Of a stretch of DNA of 64,000 nt, positions 10,124-21,700 are shown piece after piece (within the stretch, counting starts at the first letter, position 1; each line of letters opens with the position of its first letter). The position numbers and the translations under genes were made by a program. Origin of the DNA: Sacculina carcini (taxonomy: Eukaryota > Arthropoda > Thecostraca > Sacculinidae); the NCBI GenBank assembly GCA_916048095.2, contig OU696595.1:1349295-1413294 (forward strand). Direction: 5' to 3'. The notes beneath the pieces are model-generated. The model was not told the origin of the DNA and did no database searches. It was given only the letters and a program-made list of their open reading frames with translations.

Positions 10124-12085
10124 GTCATCAATTGACGGCTATCAATTAAGGACTGCTTTATAGAATATTTTTTTAAAATTGGTTATAAATATACTGTTTA
10201 TTATGGCTTAGACAGCGTTGAATCCAATGGTGTTAATTAAATTTAGATAAAAAGTATTTTGGGTGCCGTGAGGTCAAATGCAATATTCCACATTGAACTG
10301 TGGTGGCTCACTCTGGTTAGATCAATCTTACCACACTAAAAATAACACTAAATATATAACACAAGGTTTGGACGCACAAGAGAAGGTGTATTCGTATCCA
10401 CATACTTTTTCCACTTGACGTCTGGGAACATTCTAAAATTTTCTGCTCTGGCGTACCAATCAGCGATAGCGTCTATTGATGCAAATATATATAAACATGA
10501 CATATATATAAACATAACAACAAACTAAACAGTAAATTTACAATGAAATTAATTAGCATGAAATAAAATGTAATAAAATTAGCAATAAACCGAAAACAGT
10601 GAATGCCTTGATGAAAAAAGTAATAAATCTAAACGTCTTGATTTGAACGGCATTCATTTGCCATTAACTGAAAGCTAACAAGCTAATCAAAGTAAGATAC
10701 AAAAATTGTAATATTTATAAATATTGAATGAAGAATGAGAACGATCAAAAGATTAATTAATAAATGCATATGCAGACACTTCAGAACAAAAATCACAAAG
10801 CTTGTACATTTTAATTATTAGGTCGCGCTAAATATTATTTATGAAAATCTAACAACAACCATTGGAAATATCTTTTTGCATTCTATCAAATAATATAATT
10901 ATGTTACACTTAACTCGCTAATTTACAACAAAAAACATGATAGACCTGGAAGAACCGCAGTCGTCAATTGGTGGTTTGACCGCTAGAGTATGTAACAGTA
11001 CATATTTAGTGAATTCGCTCAGTCAATAACGGTATATCTCGCGATTATGCCCATGCATAATAGAGGTGTGTATGCAAAAAAATCACCTGCAACTTGGTGC
11101 TCAAGACATAATTTAGGCTGCACCGGGCGTACTTCAGTATTGTATATTGGTTTGTGGGCTTGATTTCATAGTGACATTGTAAATTTTCGAGATGCTCTAG
11201 TTATTAATATTGTCGTTAGTCTTGCACATTATAATAGCACTGACTTTGTGCAATAATGCGGAAAAAGAAACAAGTGGATGAGGTAGAAGTCAAGCAAGCG
11301 CTCTTTCGCTTCCAAGATGCACCATCTGATTAATCCATTCAGTCAAACAGTGATGACCGAACGCATGCTAAAACCCAATATCCATCCTGTTCTTCTGAAT
11401 AATTGTGTAATTTAGTTCTAGTATATTCGATTGATGGTGTTAAGAATGTACGTGTATAATGTATTATAAATATAATACATATTTCAAATGCTTCATGCAT
11501 TGTAGTGTCGAAAATGTAAAAAACGTGGGCAGCTGTCAGTTGACTGTACAAATTCTTCCAGAAAGTCATATTTTTGTGATCTTAATATGAATGAAATTAT
11601 AACAAATGATATACCATTACAAAGATATAAAACTAATATATTAAATTGTGTTTTTAAATTGCCATAAAAATTATCTAACAATGTAAATTGAGACAAACGT
11701 GTCATTTTTCCATGATACGGTAAACTTGTACTTTTTAATTTATATTTACGCCCCTCAAAATTACTTAGACTATAATCGTTTTAGCAACATTAGATTAACG
11801 TTGTCTAAATTATTCGAATATATGTACTGATGAACAGTTTCGGGAAAAATATTGCCAAAAAAAGCCATTCCAAATGACAGCCGTCGATTGACGGCTCTGG
11901 TCCTTCTAGTTAGTTTTGTTTCTATAGACAAAACTATTAATCTAGACAACTAATATTTTGTCAATATGTTTAATTTACCAAAACATATATGTCAGGAAAA
12001 TACAAGTATGTAACTCTAACCAGTGAAAAGTTATTTGAGACTGAGATTTGAATAGCCGTCAATTGACGGTTGCGGTCCTTCTAGT
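10124..12085. repeat. Dispersed repeats carrying a GTCAATTGAC palindrome
   Basis: The core CCGTCAATTGACGG or a close variant occurs at 10124-10140, 10955-10975, 11878-11895 and 12053-12071. In the last two it is followed by a CGGTCCTTCTAG-like string; the 10955 copy lies in the opposite direction, with the mirror string GAAGAACCGCAG. About 150-180 bp of AT-rich sequence before each site is distantly similar. This suggests ends of an old MITE or DNA transposon family. Confidence 0.55.
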
Positions 12086-12169
12086 GCTTGTAGAAAAGGA
12101 ACCCAAGGAGATATTGGAAGACGGGAAAGTCAAGGGCAGTGAAGAGCACGCAAGTTTTGATTTGGCTTT
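12086..12169 (+). other. Possible coding exon of unknown gene
   Basis: A short frame rich in Glu and Lys (VEKEPKEILEDGKVKGSEEH, then ASFDLAL) runs from a CTTGTAG acceptor-like site to a perfect GTAAGT donor at about 12170. I do not recognise the protein. The composition and donor are suggestive only; it overlaps the edge of a repeated palindrome unit, so chance is a real alternative. Confidence 0.25.
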
Positions 12170-13011
12170 GGTAAGTTCTTCTTGGAGAAATAATGAAAAG
12201 TCAGACGCCGAAATTGAAAAAGGAGTGGATTTTGAAATACCGGGAAGTAAATTTTGACTTATATCATGACAATTTGGCGGCATCAAGAGCAGAAATGAAA
12301 GAATTTCGGCAGTGCAAAACAGTGACCAGTTCAGGTCAATTGTATGTATGTTTGTGTGTCTGTCTGTTTGTGTCTGTATGTGAGCAGCTGTTGAGAATTT
12401 GACGGACGAGGCTGTTTTGCGTCAAGCGATGATCAAGGACGGTACATTTCTTCTAACTTCCTGATTTATATAGCTATCATATTCGAAATCGCAACGGGTT
12501 TATTTTGAACTGATTCTGATCAATGGCATAAGATCAATTGGGAAATTGTTAAAGTGTATGTGTTTGATATATTCATTGGTATGTAATTGGTGAAAAAATA
12601 CACACGAACAAAATTCTCGTTTCAATTTCAAGTATAATCAATTACAGGCCATATTGCTGAGAAAGTCAGTGGACAATTTCTGTGAATAAACCTAAATATC
12701 AATTGGTTAGGCAGATGAAGACATATCAAACTGGCAAGAAATAAACATGTTAAGTTAGCAATTAATATTTAAATATACGGATTCAATTCAAGATCAGAAT
12801 TGTGATTTCACATATTATTATAATTACCAGTGAAAATGTTAGTGCAGTGTTTACATGAATCTATATATACCGGTGTTATAATTGTTGGAACTGTTCAGTA
12901 ATATGATATTATATAGCATCGTATAGGATGGTATATAGGATGGTACTATATAGGTAGTATATAGGTTTTTGCATATGTATGTGTGTGTATGTCTGTGTGT
13001 GAGTGTATGTA

Positions 13012-13043
<32 letters not shown>

Positions 13044-13128
13044 CCTATGTGTGCATTATGTGTTATTACTGTTATCACATGTATATCTCCATAGATGTGT
13101 TTGCATTATTAATTTTGTCGTGCTTCTG

Positions 13129-13589
13129 TGATGAAATGTGTTGTAAGGAGAAATAACGAAGGCATAAACAACAACAATATGGTTTCACAATACACCTGCA
13201 CGCCCGTGCAGACAAGTCAGTCAATACTACCCCGAAACCCACTTCACATTAAACGCAGTAACAACCACACGACACCATCTCATGCACGACACTCCCGATT
13301 CATGATCATTTCGCTCCGCAATACGCATACACACAAGCATACATACACATACATATACACACACACTGCACGCGCCACTTCATTGACCGAACCAGGCAGC
13401 TGCATTTCACATATCGGTGCACCCGTACAACATCGACGCAGGGGGCGCAACTACTTGCAACCGCATCGCCCACACTGCCTAGTGCACTGCCACGTGCAGG
13501 CTCGCTCAAAACTACAATACTCGCATATACACAAATAATGTACAACGAAAGATACACAAATGTTTATATATACACAACACAAAACCACA
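13129..13589 (-). repeat. 3' LTR of element 2
   Basis: Matches 26526-26989 along its length, with scattered substitutions and a small length difference at the left end. In the element's direction it starts TGTGGTTTTG and is preceded by the purine tract AGGAGGGG (13590-13597, minus strand). Confidence 0.92.
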
Positions 13590-13608
13590 CCCCCTCCTGA
13601 TCTCAAGA

Positions 13609-13962
13609 TCACTCTGCAACATAGGTGTCCATCCAAATTGGAGGCCGCCGCCCTCTTCCGGATCGTCTAGGAAGTTGTTCTGTCGGTGAGTCCACTGTTG
13701 ACAGTCGAACTTCATCGGAACGCTCACCCTCCTCGTCTGGTGGGACTTGCACAGGCCGAATATCCAATATATGGCGCGGAATGCCATTCACCGAAATGTT
13801 ATTGGGTGAGTGAACATCGGTCATAACGCCCCGAGTCCACTGCGAAGTACATCGTGCATCCGCCAGCTTCACCCATACTTCTTCACCGATGCGAACGGAG
13901 CTGTCTTCACAGTGGTCAATAGCAACACCATCAACAAGTGTTGTAGTAGTAAGCCTCACCAC
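13609..13962 (-). pseudogene. Integrase C-terminal remnant of element 2
   Basis: About 115 residues from 13962 to the stop at 13609. It reads GEEVWVKLADARCTSQW, then GIPRHILDIRPVQVP, then a basic RRSGRGRRPP tail. This matches the post-integrase region of element 4 (GDAVWVR, VDGVPRHVRDLR). It is the very end of pol; the catalytic core is missing upstream because Polinton-associated DNA begins near 13975. Confidence 0.85.
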
Positions 13963-14024
13963 TTTGTCACATTTGTTTTCATTACTTAGGCTCCTCCCCC
14001 CTCTGACGTCATTTTTTTTTCTAT

Positions 14025-14335
14025 CATATACCTAACCTAACTTTTTGTGTATACCTAACCTAACTTTTTGTGTATTCCATACCTAACCTAACTTTTTTCT
14101 GTATACCTAACCTAACTTTTTTGTGTATACCTAACCTAACTTCTGTATTCCATACCTAACCTAACTTTTTTCTTTATTATATACCTAACCTAACTTTTTT
14201 CTTCATTATATACCTAACCTAACTTTTTTCTTTATTATATACACAACCCAGCCTAACCCAACTTTTATTTTTATTTCATATTCTTCCTTTCTTATTATAT
14301 TTATTCTTTATTCTATGCCCAACCTAACTTTTTTC
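14025..14335. repeat. Minisatellite with CCTAACCTAA core
   Basis: About ten imperfect units of 22-32 bp, each with ATACCTAACCTAACTTTTT followed by a variable T-rich linker. The CCTAACCTAA core resembles TTAGG-type telomeric text, but the long linkers argue against a true telomere tract. Confidence 0.9.
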
Positions 14336-14491
14336 CATTATTTCTATTTTATGTCACGATACTCATTATATCGGGATCGCCAAGTCGATGTTTGGCAGAG
14401 ACGTGAATATAATAATCTTAAATCATACTTGAATTATATATAAAAACGGTTTGACTAAATCGGTCGCAAAGACAATGTTCCAATATGACGA

Positions 14492-14760
14492 TGAATCACT
14501 CGCCACGTTTATATAAAGTGTCTGGTTTATGTCAAATACTGCGGTAGGTAATCGGATTAAAATGCCAGATGAATTCATTGGCATCAAGCCAAGTATGAAT
14601 ATTTTGAATATGTTTACCTGATACACAGGTATGGGATTAAAACATTTGCCGGTAACAAAGACCAAATTTACACGCAATTTATGTAAATGTAGCCGAAACG
14701 AATGCCTGTGAATCACTAGCTACGCTTATATAACGTGTCTGGTTTATGTCAAACACTGAC
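14492..14760. promoter_or_regulatory. Duplicated TATA-containing segment
   Basis: Two copies, at about 14492-14545 and 14707-14760, share GAATCACT, then a TTATATAA TATA-like core, then GTGTCTGGTTTATGTCAAA. They resemble promoter modules and lie upstream of the plus-strand genes from 15362. A role in transcription is inference. Confidence 0.4.
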
Positions 14761-14906
14761 TAAATCGGATTAAAACGCTATTCGACTGTGTCGGAATTGA
14801 TACAAAAATGACTTGCAACGAAATGACTTTTGTGTATTTTCACGTGATACACAACTATGGCAAATATACAAGTGGAAATCATGTAGAATCATATTGACGA
14901 CACGAT

Positions 14907-15230
14907 TCAACGAACACATCGTGAACACAAATGTTTGTTGATTTTTCGATCAATTTTGATGATGTAAATCATATCGTGTGTCTCATACACAATTTCCAGT
15001 TCAGCCGACCATGTATCAGGCACAGAAACACCTTCTTGTAGAGCGTCCGAAAGACACACGTCAAACGATGTGTACACCTTGTACGATTCGCTGATGATTT
15101 GTTTGCAATCTGACGAACTACCCCCAACATAGCGATAGTTATAATTAGGCACTAGTGTAGCAGGAGAAACACAGCTCATGGTGTTTATACAAAGAAAGAT
15201 AACCAATGACTGTAAGAACGAAATTATCAA
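14907..15230 (-). CDS. Small hypothetical protein, possible secreted protein
   Basis: A 107-residue frame on the minus strand. It opens with a hydrophobic stretch (FLQSLVIFLCI) compatible with a signal peptide or membrane anchor. Then come a Tyr/Ser-rich part, several cysteines and an acidic segment ending with a Cys-rich RCVR tail. A second start at the inner Met would remove the hydrophobic segment. I do not recognise the family. It lies left of the Polinton genes and may be one of the element's accessory genes or a chance frame. Confidence 0.35.
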   Translation of the reverse strand: MIISFLQSLVIFLCINTMSCVSPATLVPNYNYRYVGGSSSDCKQIISESYKVYTSFDVCLSDALQEGVSVPDTWSAELEIVYETHDMIYIIKIDRKINKHLCSRCVR

Positions 15231-15361
15231 ACACGGAGTGATGGCGATAATTATGACGCATGCTCCGAAAAGTAGTGCAATTTGTCTCAGCCGTGATACG
15301 CAGTTGAGCTCGAGACGTTTGCGGGTGAGGTTGTGTAGTTTATTATTGTGGAATTGTCAAC

Positions 15362-15955
15362 ATGAGTCAGGTGAATACAAACTTTGATACGGCCAAGCGG
15401 ATCCCACCATTAGAACATCATGCGGTCAAGTTTGTTGCCGACACACCATTAATCTGTGGACACCCGCTGGAGCAGAGGATTTGGATTATTTTCGGACGAC
15501 TGGAAAAACACAGTCAGACGGATTTCGAACACTTACAAAAACAGCTTACTAATATTATGCAACTGGAGCGATATTTTGACCCCTTTTGGAAACTTCGTCG
15601 CGGCGCGGTCAGAATATTCACCAACGAGGAGCGTGCACTATAGATTGTGATCGATACACTTATGAGTCGGCCAATGAGAGATGCTGTTCTTGGAGCCGTT
15701 GCAGCTGCTTTATCATTCAAAGTGTTATCGGTGGCGTTGGTGCGAAATGACGAGACTCAGATTTACCGGCCGCTCGATGAGACCCTCAAGACAATGGAGT
15801 GGATGAAGACCATTGTTATGCGCTACTACGACTCGAGAAAACAGTACTTGACCGAAACCAAGGTTTATCGTGAATTTAAAGCCGACAAAATGAAGATGAT
15901 TGTGCACAAGGAGGTTCAAGGTGAACCACAAAGTAAACGGAACAAAATTTGTTGA
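15362..15955 (+). pseudogene. Polinton accessory protein, frame broken by one TAG
   Basis: Two frames, 15362-15643 and 15647-15955, lie in the same reading frame and are separated only by the TAG at 15641-15643. The pair looks like one gene of roughly 197 codons with a nonsense change. The first half is basic and Leu-rich; the second has an Ala-rich hydrophobic segment (DAVLGAVAAALSFK) and a Lys-rich end. I do not recognise a domain. It runs in the same direction as the polymerase and on the opposite strand to the protease cluster. Confidence 0.5.
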
Positions 15956-16085
15956 ATTATTCTATGTGTACGGTATACCAATACATTTCGTAATGTGTCG
16001 CAAGAGTTTTATTATTGCGCGCGAAAAAAAACACTTTGTTATCGTTCAATTTATTAAAATGGTAGCATGCACGGTGTACACAGAT

Positions 16086-16580
16086 TCAATTTGCATACAT
16101 CAATTTAGCCAAATGTTGACAACGTAAAATACAGCAGTTTGTAGGAATGACATGTTTATATGGACACGGTCTGATGTTGGGTAGTACATGTATGTCGCGT
16201 GCGTTCATTGATAAGTAGTCGGGTAGGATGTCTTCGAGATTTTCAATGTGTAGTTCAAGTAGATGCGAAAGTCGACGAGCCTTGTCGAGTCCTTTGGCGT
16301 AGATGTGGTCGGGTGCTAGACGTTGTATGAGGGAACTTGCGTCGCGTAGCCTTTTTTCATACTTGTGCGTGTTGTAAGGATTGTAATTATATTCCAAGCC
16401 GTGTAGGGTCGCCGTCAAAAATAGAAAATGGTTGTGTCGCTCAGCGTTGAGTTTTAAATGTGGAGGCGGTAAGATGGTGTGCCACAATTACCCCGAACAC
16501 AGGTCATGCACAGCCAATTCCTTGACAACAAAAGGCGAATCCTTGTGCTGGAAACCGTCGCAGTCTACAAGTATGACCAT
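16086..16580 (-). pseudogene. Conserved Polinton-type protein with DCDGF motif, one nonsense codon
   Basis: The frame starts at the ATG at 16580-16578 and opens with ILVDCDGFQ and FVVKELAVHD. A TAA at 16490-16488 interrupts it after 30 residues, and it then continues to 16086 with blocks such as IYAKGLDKARRLSHLL. Similar proteins (an acidic D-x-D/E-GF start, then VKELA, then a KG-x-K block) occur beside Polinton genes in other animals. An RNase H-fold nuclease is one idea, but the function is not established by what I see. The start overlaps the protease gene's 3' end by 16 bases. Confidence 0.55.
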
Positions 16581-17011
16581 ATCATCGCTAAAAGCTGATT
16601 GTTGATAGCAGGATCGGTGAATAGGCACGAAACAATATCGTGCAGATCCCAGCCAGCGTCAAACAATGCAACAAACAGAGCACAGTACTGTCCACACACG
16701 TCCGAGTCCGGCGCCTGAATGACGCACGTGTTCAACATGCATGGACTGTAATTGACATGTTTGTTTATAAAATTTACAAACGAGGGATGCCAGATGGGTG
16801 AGTTGCCAGACGAGTCGAAATATTGGAGATTTTCACCGTCCCAGGCAAACACGACCCAATGCAGACCCGATTGCCAGCGTGGCTGTATATTCACAATAAT
16901 TGATGTGCGCACACCGCGAGCAAATGTGAAATGTTTTAGCCGGTCGCACGCCCAAGCCCCCCGAAATGTGACAACTGTGTCGAGCAGCCGTTCCAATTCA
17001 AGAGCGTTCAT
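16565..17011 (-). CDS. Adenain-like cysteine protease (Polinton PRO)
   Basis: 148 residues, close to full length for the Polinton/adenovirus protease family (Ulp1-like fold), which matures virion proteins. Family landmarks are in order: HWVVFAWD with the catalytic His, an Asp/Asn-position segment YFDSSG, and the Q-x5-CGQYCALF type block with the nucleophilic Cys in SDVCGQYCA. The ATG at 17011 overlaps the stop of the upstream capsid gene by ATGA. The 3' end overlaps the next gene by 16 bases. No nonsense change is seen, making it one of the few intact genes of this element. Confidence 0.88.
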   Translation of the reverse strand: MNALELERLLDTVVTFRGAWACDRLKHFTFARGVRTSIIVNIQPRWQSGLHWVVFAWDGENLQYFDSSGNSPIWHPSFVNFINKHVNYSPCMLNTCVIQAPDSDVCGQYCALFVALFDAGWDLHDIVSCLFTDPAINNQLLAMIWSYL

Positions 17012-17285
17012 AGTTGAAAATCTGTGCTGACACGTCCGGCGCTGTCAATTGTGATTTCGTTTTCAAACGTGGCGTAGATTAGAACGTTAATTGTCTCGGG
17101 TAGATCGTAGGAGAATGCCAGCTCACACCTCACATTACCTTGTTGACGCGGTTGCAAATGATCACCACCACACTGATCCGGAGTCAAATCTACAATAAAC
17201 AGAGTATAGCCGGACGCATAATCATCATGTGTGATATCCAGGCCCTGGTTTTCTGTTTCGAGGCCGGTGCCGTCAAACAGTGACG
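17008..17285 (-). pseudogene. C-terminal part of Polinton capsid protein (F54H12.2-like)
   Basis: About 92 residues before the stop at 17010-17008 match the end of the F54H12.2-like family. They run from SLFDGTGLE, through SGYTLFIVDLTPD and QGNVRCELAF, to TINVLIYATFENEI. The family is widespread in Polintons and is likely the double jelly-roll major capsid protein (assignment from general knowledge). Upstream the coding sequence stops at a long (TA)n array from 17287, so most of the protein, including the N-terminal jelly roll, is missing. The stop codon shares bases with the protease start. Confidence 0.8.
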
Positions 17286-17286
17286 T

Positions 17287-17401
<115 letters not shown>

Positions 17402-17561
17402 GCGCGCGCGTGCTGGGCCTCGCGGTAGACCAAAACATACGCACACGCATACACACTGACCCACGCGCGCGCGCGCGCATGCCGGGGCTCTCGAAAACAT
17501 GTTCGACATGCATACACACACATACACACACACACACACACACACATACACACACACACAC

Positions 17562-18140
17562 ACAACGCCGCAGTGTTTAATTCTGAATTAATACTTCAAG
17601 GTGCCAACTACACCTAGATTAGCTGATACAGATGTACTTGCGATGTTGAATCAAATTTGAATTAATGAAGACTTAACGCTCACACACACACACACACACG
17701 CACACACACACACATACACACACACACACACACACAGACACACACACACACACACCAGTTTCTATAACAACGGAAAGCTTCACCTTGATCAGATCTCGGC
17801 TGATCAGCACACACACACACACATATACACACATACACATACACACACACATACACACATACACATACACACACACACATATACACACGTTAATCGTCGC
17901 AGTAATTTTGGATGCGGTCTAGTTGAATCAGTGACTAAGATACTGACCTTATAAGGGATACACACACACACACACACACACACAACGCCGCAATGTTTAA
18001 TTCTGAATCAAGTCTTCAAGTTGTGGTTAACACCTAGTTGAGCTGATACAGATGTCCTGGCAATATTGAATACAATTTGAATTAATTCCGGATTAATTCT
18101 TCAAGTTGTGGTTAACACATCGCTACAACCACCTGACAAC
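17562..18140. repeat. CA tracts and a 110-bp direct repeat
   Basis: CA microsatellites lie at 17683-17755, 17808-17888 and 17960-17985. The segment CACAACGCCGCAGTGTTTAA, followed by CTTCAAG and GCTGATACAGATGT text, occurs at about 17562-17670 and again at 17982-18095 with around 12% differences. A third partial match follows at about 18095-18120. No gene is seen. Confidence 0.85.
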
Positions 18141-18385
18141 TAATCATCTATGCAGGCTTAGCCACAATTTTGATTACCAAATTAGGCAATAGACGACCCT
18201 GTTGACTCACAAATCAGTGTAGTCACAAGTATTAATGAAATGTTCACATTGACGCATTGAAACAAAGCATGCCCGGGTGTGTAGCATATTTTCAATATTA
18301 TCGTCACCTCTGATCCATTGGAGCAGCGCACACGTGCCTGCAAAGATAGTTTATTTTTGTGACACACCAAGTTGTACACGTCAGC

Positions 18386-18394
18386 GTGGGTATA
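18386..18394 (+). promoter_or_regulatory. TATA box upstream of the polymerase region
   Basis: GTATATAAAC at 18388-18397 lies about 70 bases before the ATG at 18463 and 250 before the polymerase start. It sits at the right distance for transcription start near the TCATTCACTCATT cluster. Promoter function is inferred. Confidence 0.5.
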
Positions 18395-18462
18395 TAAACT
18401 GCGGTTCACTTGCGCACAAATCATTCACTCATTGCTCACGCTAGTTTGTATAATTATTCAGT

Positions 18463-18723
18463 ATGGTAGGAAAGAGACAGTTGGAGGTTGAAGATGTAGT
18501 AGAGAAAATTAGGGACGTAGCTATGATAGGAAATGTTAGTATAACACTTAGAAAGATTAGTGAATATTATAGCCGTAGATATAAAACTAATGTAAAAGCC
18601 TTCATCATTCATCTTGACTTTACACGATCCGACGACATCCGACAATGCATCCGCTCGATCGAAACGACAATGGATACCCTCATCAACACCATCAAGAATG
18701 GTTGCATCCTGAGGACCTGTTAG
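18463..18723 (+). CDS. Small hypothetical protein, 86 residues
   Basis: It starts at the first ATG after a TATA box and reads as a basic, helical-looking protein (VEDVVEKIRDVAMIGNVS, then YYSRRYKTN). Its codons are AT-rich in the first two thirds. Its last third overlaps the polymerase start in another frame. I do not recognise it. It could be a real Polinton accessory gene or the leader of the polymerase transcript. Confidence 0.35.
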   Translation: MVGKRQLEVEDVVEKIRDVAMIGNVSITLRKISEYYSRRYKTNVKAFIIHLDFTRSDDIRQCIRSIETTMDTLINTIKNGCILRTC

Positions 18724-21700
18724 GCGTCACACTGTCCAACAGCAAAATCCAGCATGACGCCTACGTGGTGCCCCGACCAGCCACAGATTTCACGGCGTCA
18801 CTCTTGGCACAGAGGTGAGCAAGTTTGCATATTTGATTATATGTGAAGATTTCGCTTGACTACATCAAGTGTTTAAAAATAATTTATGTTGTATTACAAA
18901 CTGGAAAAAATAGCGCAGTCCAACGCGTGGTTTGTCACCGACAATTCCAGTCTCGTGCTCAAGGTGACGCATATTGCCAGACGTCCACCGCACGACATCC
19001 CGGACGACGAAATGGAGGGCTCGGCGCGGCTCAAGAACGCCGGCGATTTCACCACGTGGTTCTCCCGGAAGAACTGTTTCTTCCGTGTACTTGGCACACA
19101 GTGTTTGCCCCGGGCACTGGCTGCTGCCAGGTACATTGCGGAGAATCACGCCGCGTCGAGCGCCTTCCGAATGCGTGTGCAACGTCTGGCAAGGGACCCC
19201 GCAAGTTTCATGTCTGAGGCCAGGGAATTGTGTGAACGTTCCGGGGTAGACTTTTCCCTGCCAAGCATGGGCTTGCGGGAGCTCCAAAAGTTGGTGGCTG
19301 GTTGGTCGGAGTACCGGGTCCATGTCTACTCGACGGATCATTTTGGGCGACTCGGCGCAACCTTCGGTGAGTAATTAGAAGAAATATTCCACTAGCGTTA
19401 ATGATTTGCATTCATATAATTCAATTTGCATTAATTCGCATATGCGTGTGTTTCAGGCACAGGACATCATCATCTCTATCTGTATCATCATCATCATCAT
19501 TTCGACGTCATCACCAAGATCAAGGCATTCCTCGACACGAAATATTTCTGCGAGGAATGCCAAACGCGTTACACCCGTCCTGGGGAGCATACCTGTGCCG
19601 GAGGCTGCAATGACTGCGGAGCGCCTCATCGATGCCAGCGGGTAGGTGCGTTAATCCATTGTCCCGAATGTAGTTTTAATTTCATATCCCGCTCCTGCTT
19701 CGAGGCTCACAAACAATCACGCTGTAAGGTGCGGCGCAGGTGTCGCAGATGTGGCGATGTGCTTTACAAATCGTATAGCAAAAATCGCCATATCTGTGGC
19801 ACTCACATATGCCCTTACTGTCGTGAACGAGTCACGAACCACGAGCTCATAGATGCGGAAAATGCCCATCGTTGATTTCTCCAACCTTCGCATCCTTCTT
19901 CTGTCAACGAAAAACAAACCTATATCTTTTACGACTTTGAGTGTATGATTGACACCAGCACCAGCCTTCACATTCCTAATCATTGTCTCGCACACGTATG
20001 TTGTGAGTCCTGCTTTGATCGCATTGAACGGCCATGCACTGACTGTGGGACAGAGCAGCACGAACATGTGTTCTCTGGCCCGACGACAAGACAAGACTTT
20101 GGTCAGTGGCTTTTCACGCTCAAGGACGCGAAAGTCATTGCCCATTATGCCCAAGGTTATGACAACAACATTGTTGCCAATTACGCGTTGAGCCAAGGTG
20201 TGGTGCCAGACCTGATCATGAACGGCAGAAAAATCCTCTCCATGAAATTTATAAATTCCAAACTCCAATTCATTGATTCCTTCAGTTTCCTTCCTATGCC
20301 TCCAGCGAAATTTCCAAAACTTTCAACATTCCTGTCCGTAAAGGTTTCTTCCCTCACCTCCTCAACACTACGGACAATCAAAATTATGTAGGTCCTTTTC
20401 CTTCAGCCGATATGTTTGACCCGGGTCGCATGTCCACCGAACAGCGCGCCGAGTTTCTCACTTGGCATGCCTCGCAGGTGGGCCGGCAGTATGACCTGCG
20501 CCAGGAAATGGGAGCGTACTGCCGCGATGATGTCAATGTACTTCGTCTCGGTAGTATGCGTTTCCGCCAACAATTCATCGATGTGACTGAGGTGGACCCA
20601 TTTCAGAGCATCACGCTTCCATCTGCGTGTCATGAGGTGTGGCGTCAAAACTTTTTGCGCAAAGACAGCGTCGCGTTGATACCGAGCCATGAGCACTACC
20701 GACCATGTGGCAACTACGCGAAGAAATCGATCCAGTGGCTGGAACTGGAGGCGTCGTCTCGCGACATCAATATCCAGCACGCATTGAACTCTGGTGAGGT
20801 GCGTATTGGGTCGTACAAAGTGGACGGCTATGCCAAAGTGGGAGACCAACACCTGCTTTTCGAGTTTCTCGGTTGCTATTTTCATGGTCATCGGCATTCT
20901 GGGATGTGCTCAAACGGCGCCAGCAAAAACTGTCGCTATGTGATGAACAGTGGGGCTCCATCAACACGCCATCTATACGATGCTACCATGGCTCGTCTGG
21001 CGATACTGCGAGGCCGACCCGACACAACTCTCATCACCATCTGGGAGTGTGAATTTGATGCACTACTTCGAGACGATGACCACCAATGTTGTCGCGCCGA
21101 AGCAGTGCAAGTCTTGCCGCCGATGAATGTTCGGGACGCGTTCTACGGAGGGCGAACAGAGGTGTTTCGTCACTACGCCGAATGTGCTGGTGACGAGCGG
21201 ATCGAGTACGTCGATGTGTGCTCCTTGTATCCTTACATCCTTAAAAACGGCAAATTTCCCCTTGGTCATCCTTCTCACATTTTCCGTCCTCCCATCACAT
21301 ATTTTCACAAATATTTCGGCATCATTTATTGCACCATTCTCCCTCCACAGAATCTTAACGTTCCCGTCCTTCCCGCACGCATCAACGACCGCCTCATGTT
21401 CACTCTGTGTAGAACATGTGCCGAGCAGGGTATCGGTGGCAATTTCACCACGAGGTCGCCGCCGTGTCACCATTCGGACGAGGAGCGCAGTCTCACTTCC
21501 AGCTGGGTGTCGCTGGAAGTAGCAAAAGCTTTGGGGTTGGGATATCGGCTCACTTCCATCCACGAGTTCTGGCACTTTGCCAACACCACACAGCTCAACG
21601 ACGGCGAGGCAGGCGGATTATTTGCACAATATGTAAACAAGTTTTACGCCCTCAAGGTCGGCGCCGAGGGTTATCCCGCTCACGTGCAGACTGACGACGA

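Larger units (their letters stand above)
9891..13120. other. AT-rich intergenic DNA with old repeats
   Basis: No gene of any length is convincing. A minus-strand frame near 10360-10490 (reading IADWYARAENFRMFPDVKWK and ending in a stop) follows a CAATAG acceptor-like site and could be an exon or transposase scrap, but I do not recognise it. A TG microsatellite lies at 12975-13045. Confidence 0.45.

Noticed and set aside
14025-14335. Interstitial telomere
   Set aside because: CCTAA pairs are separated by long variable T-rich linkers, so this is a minisatellite with a telomere-like core.
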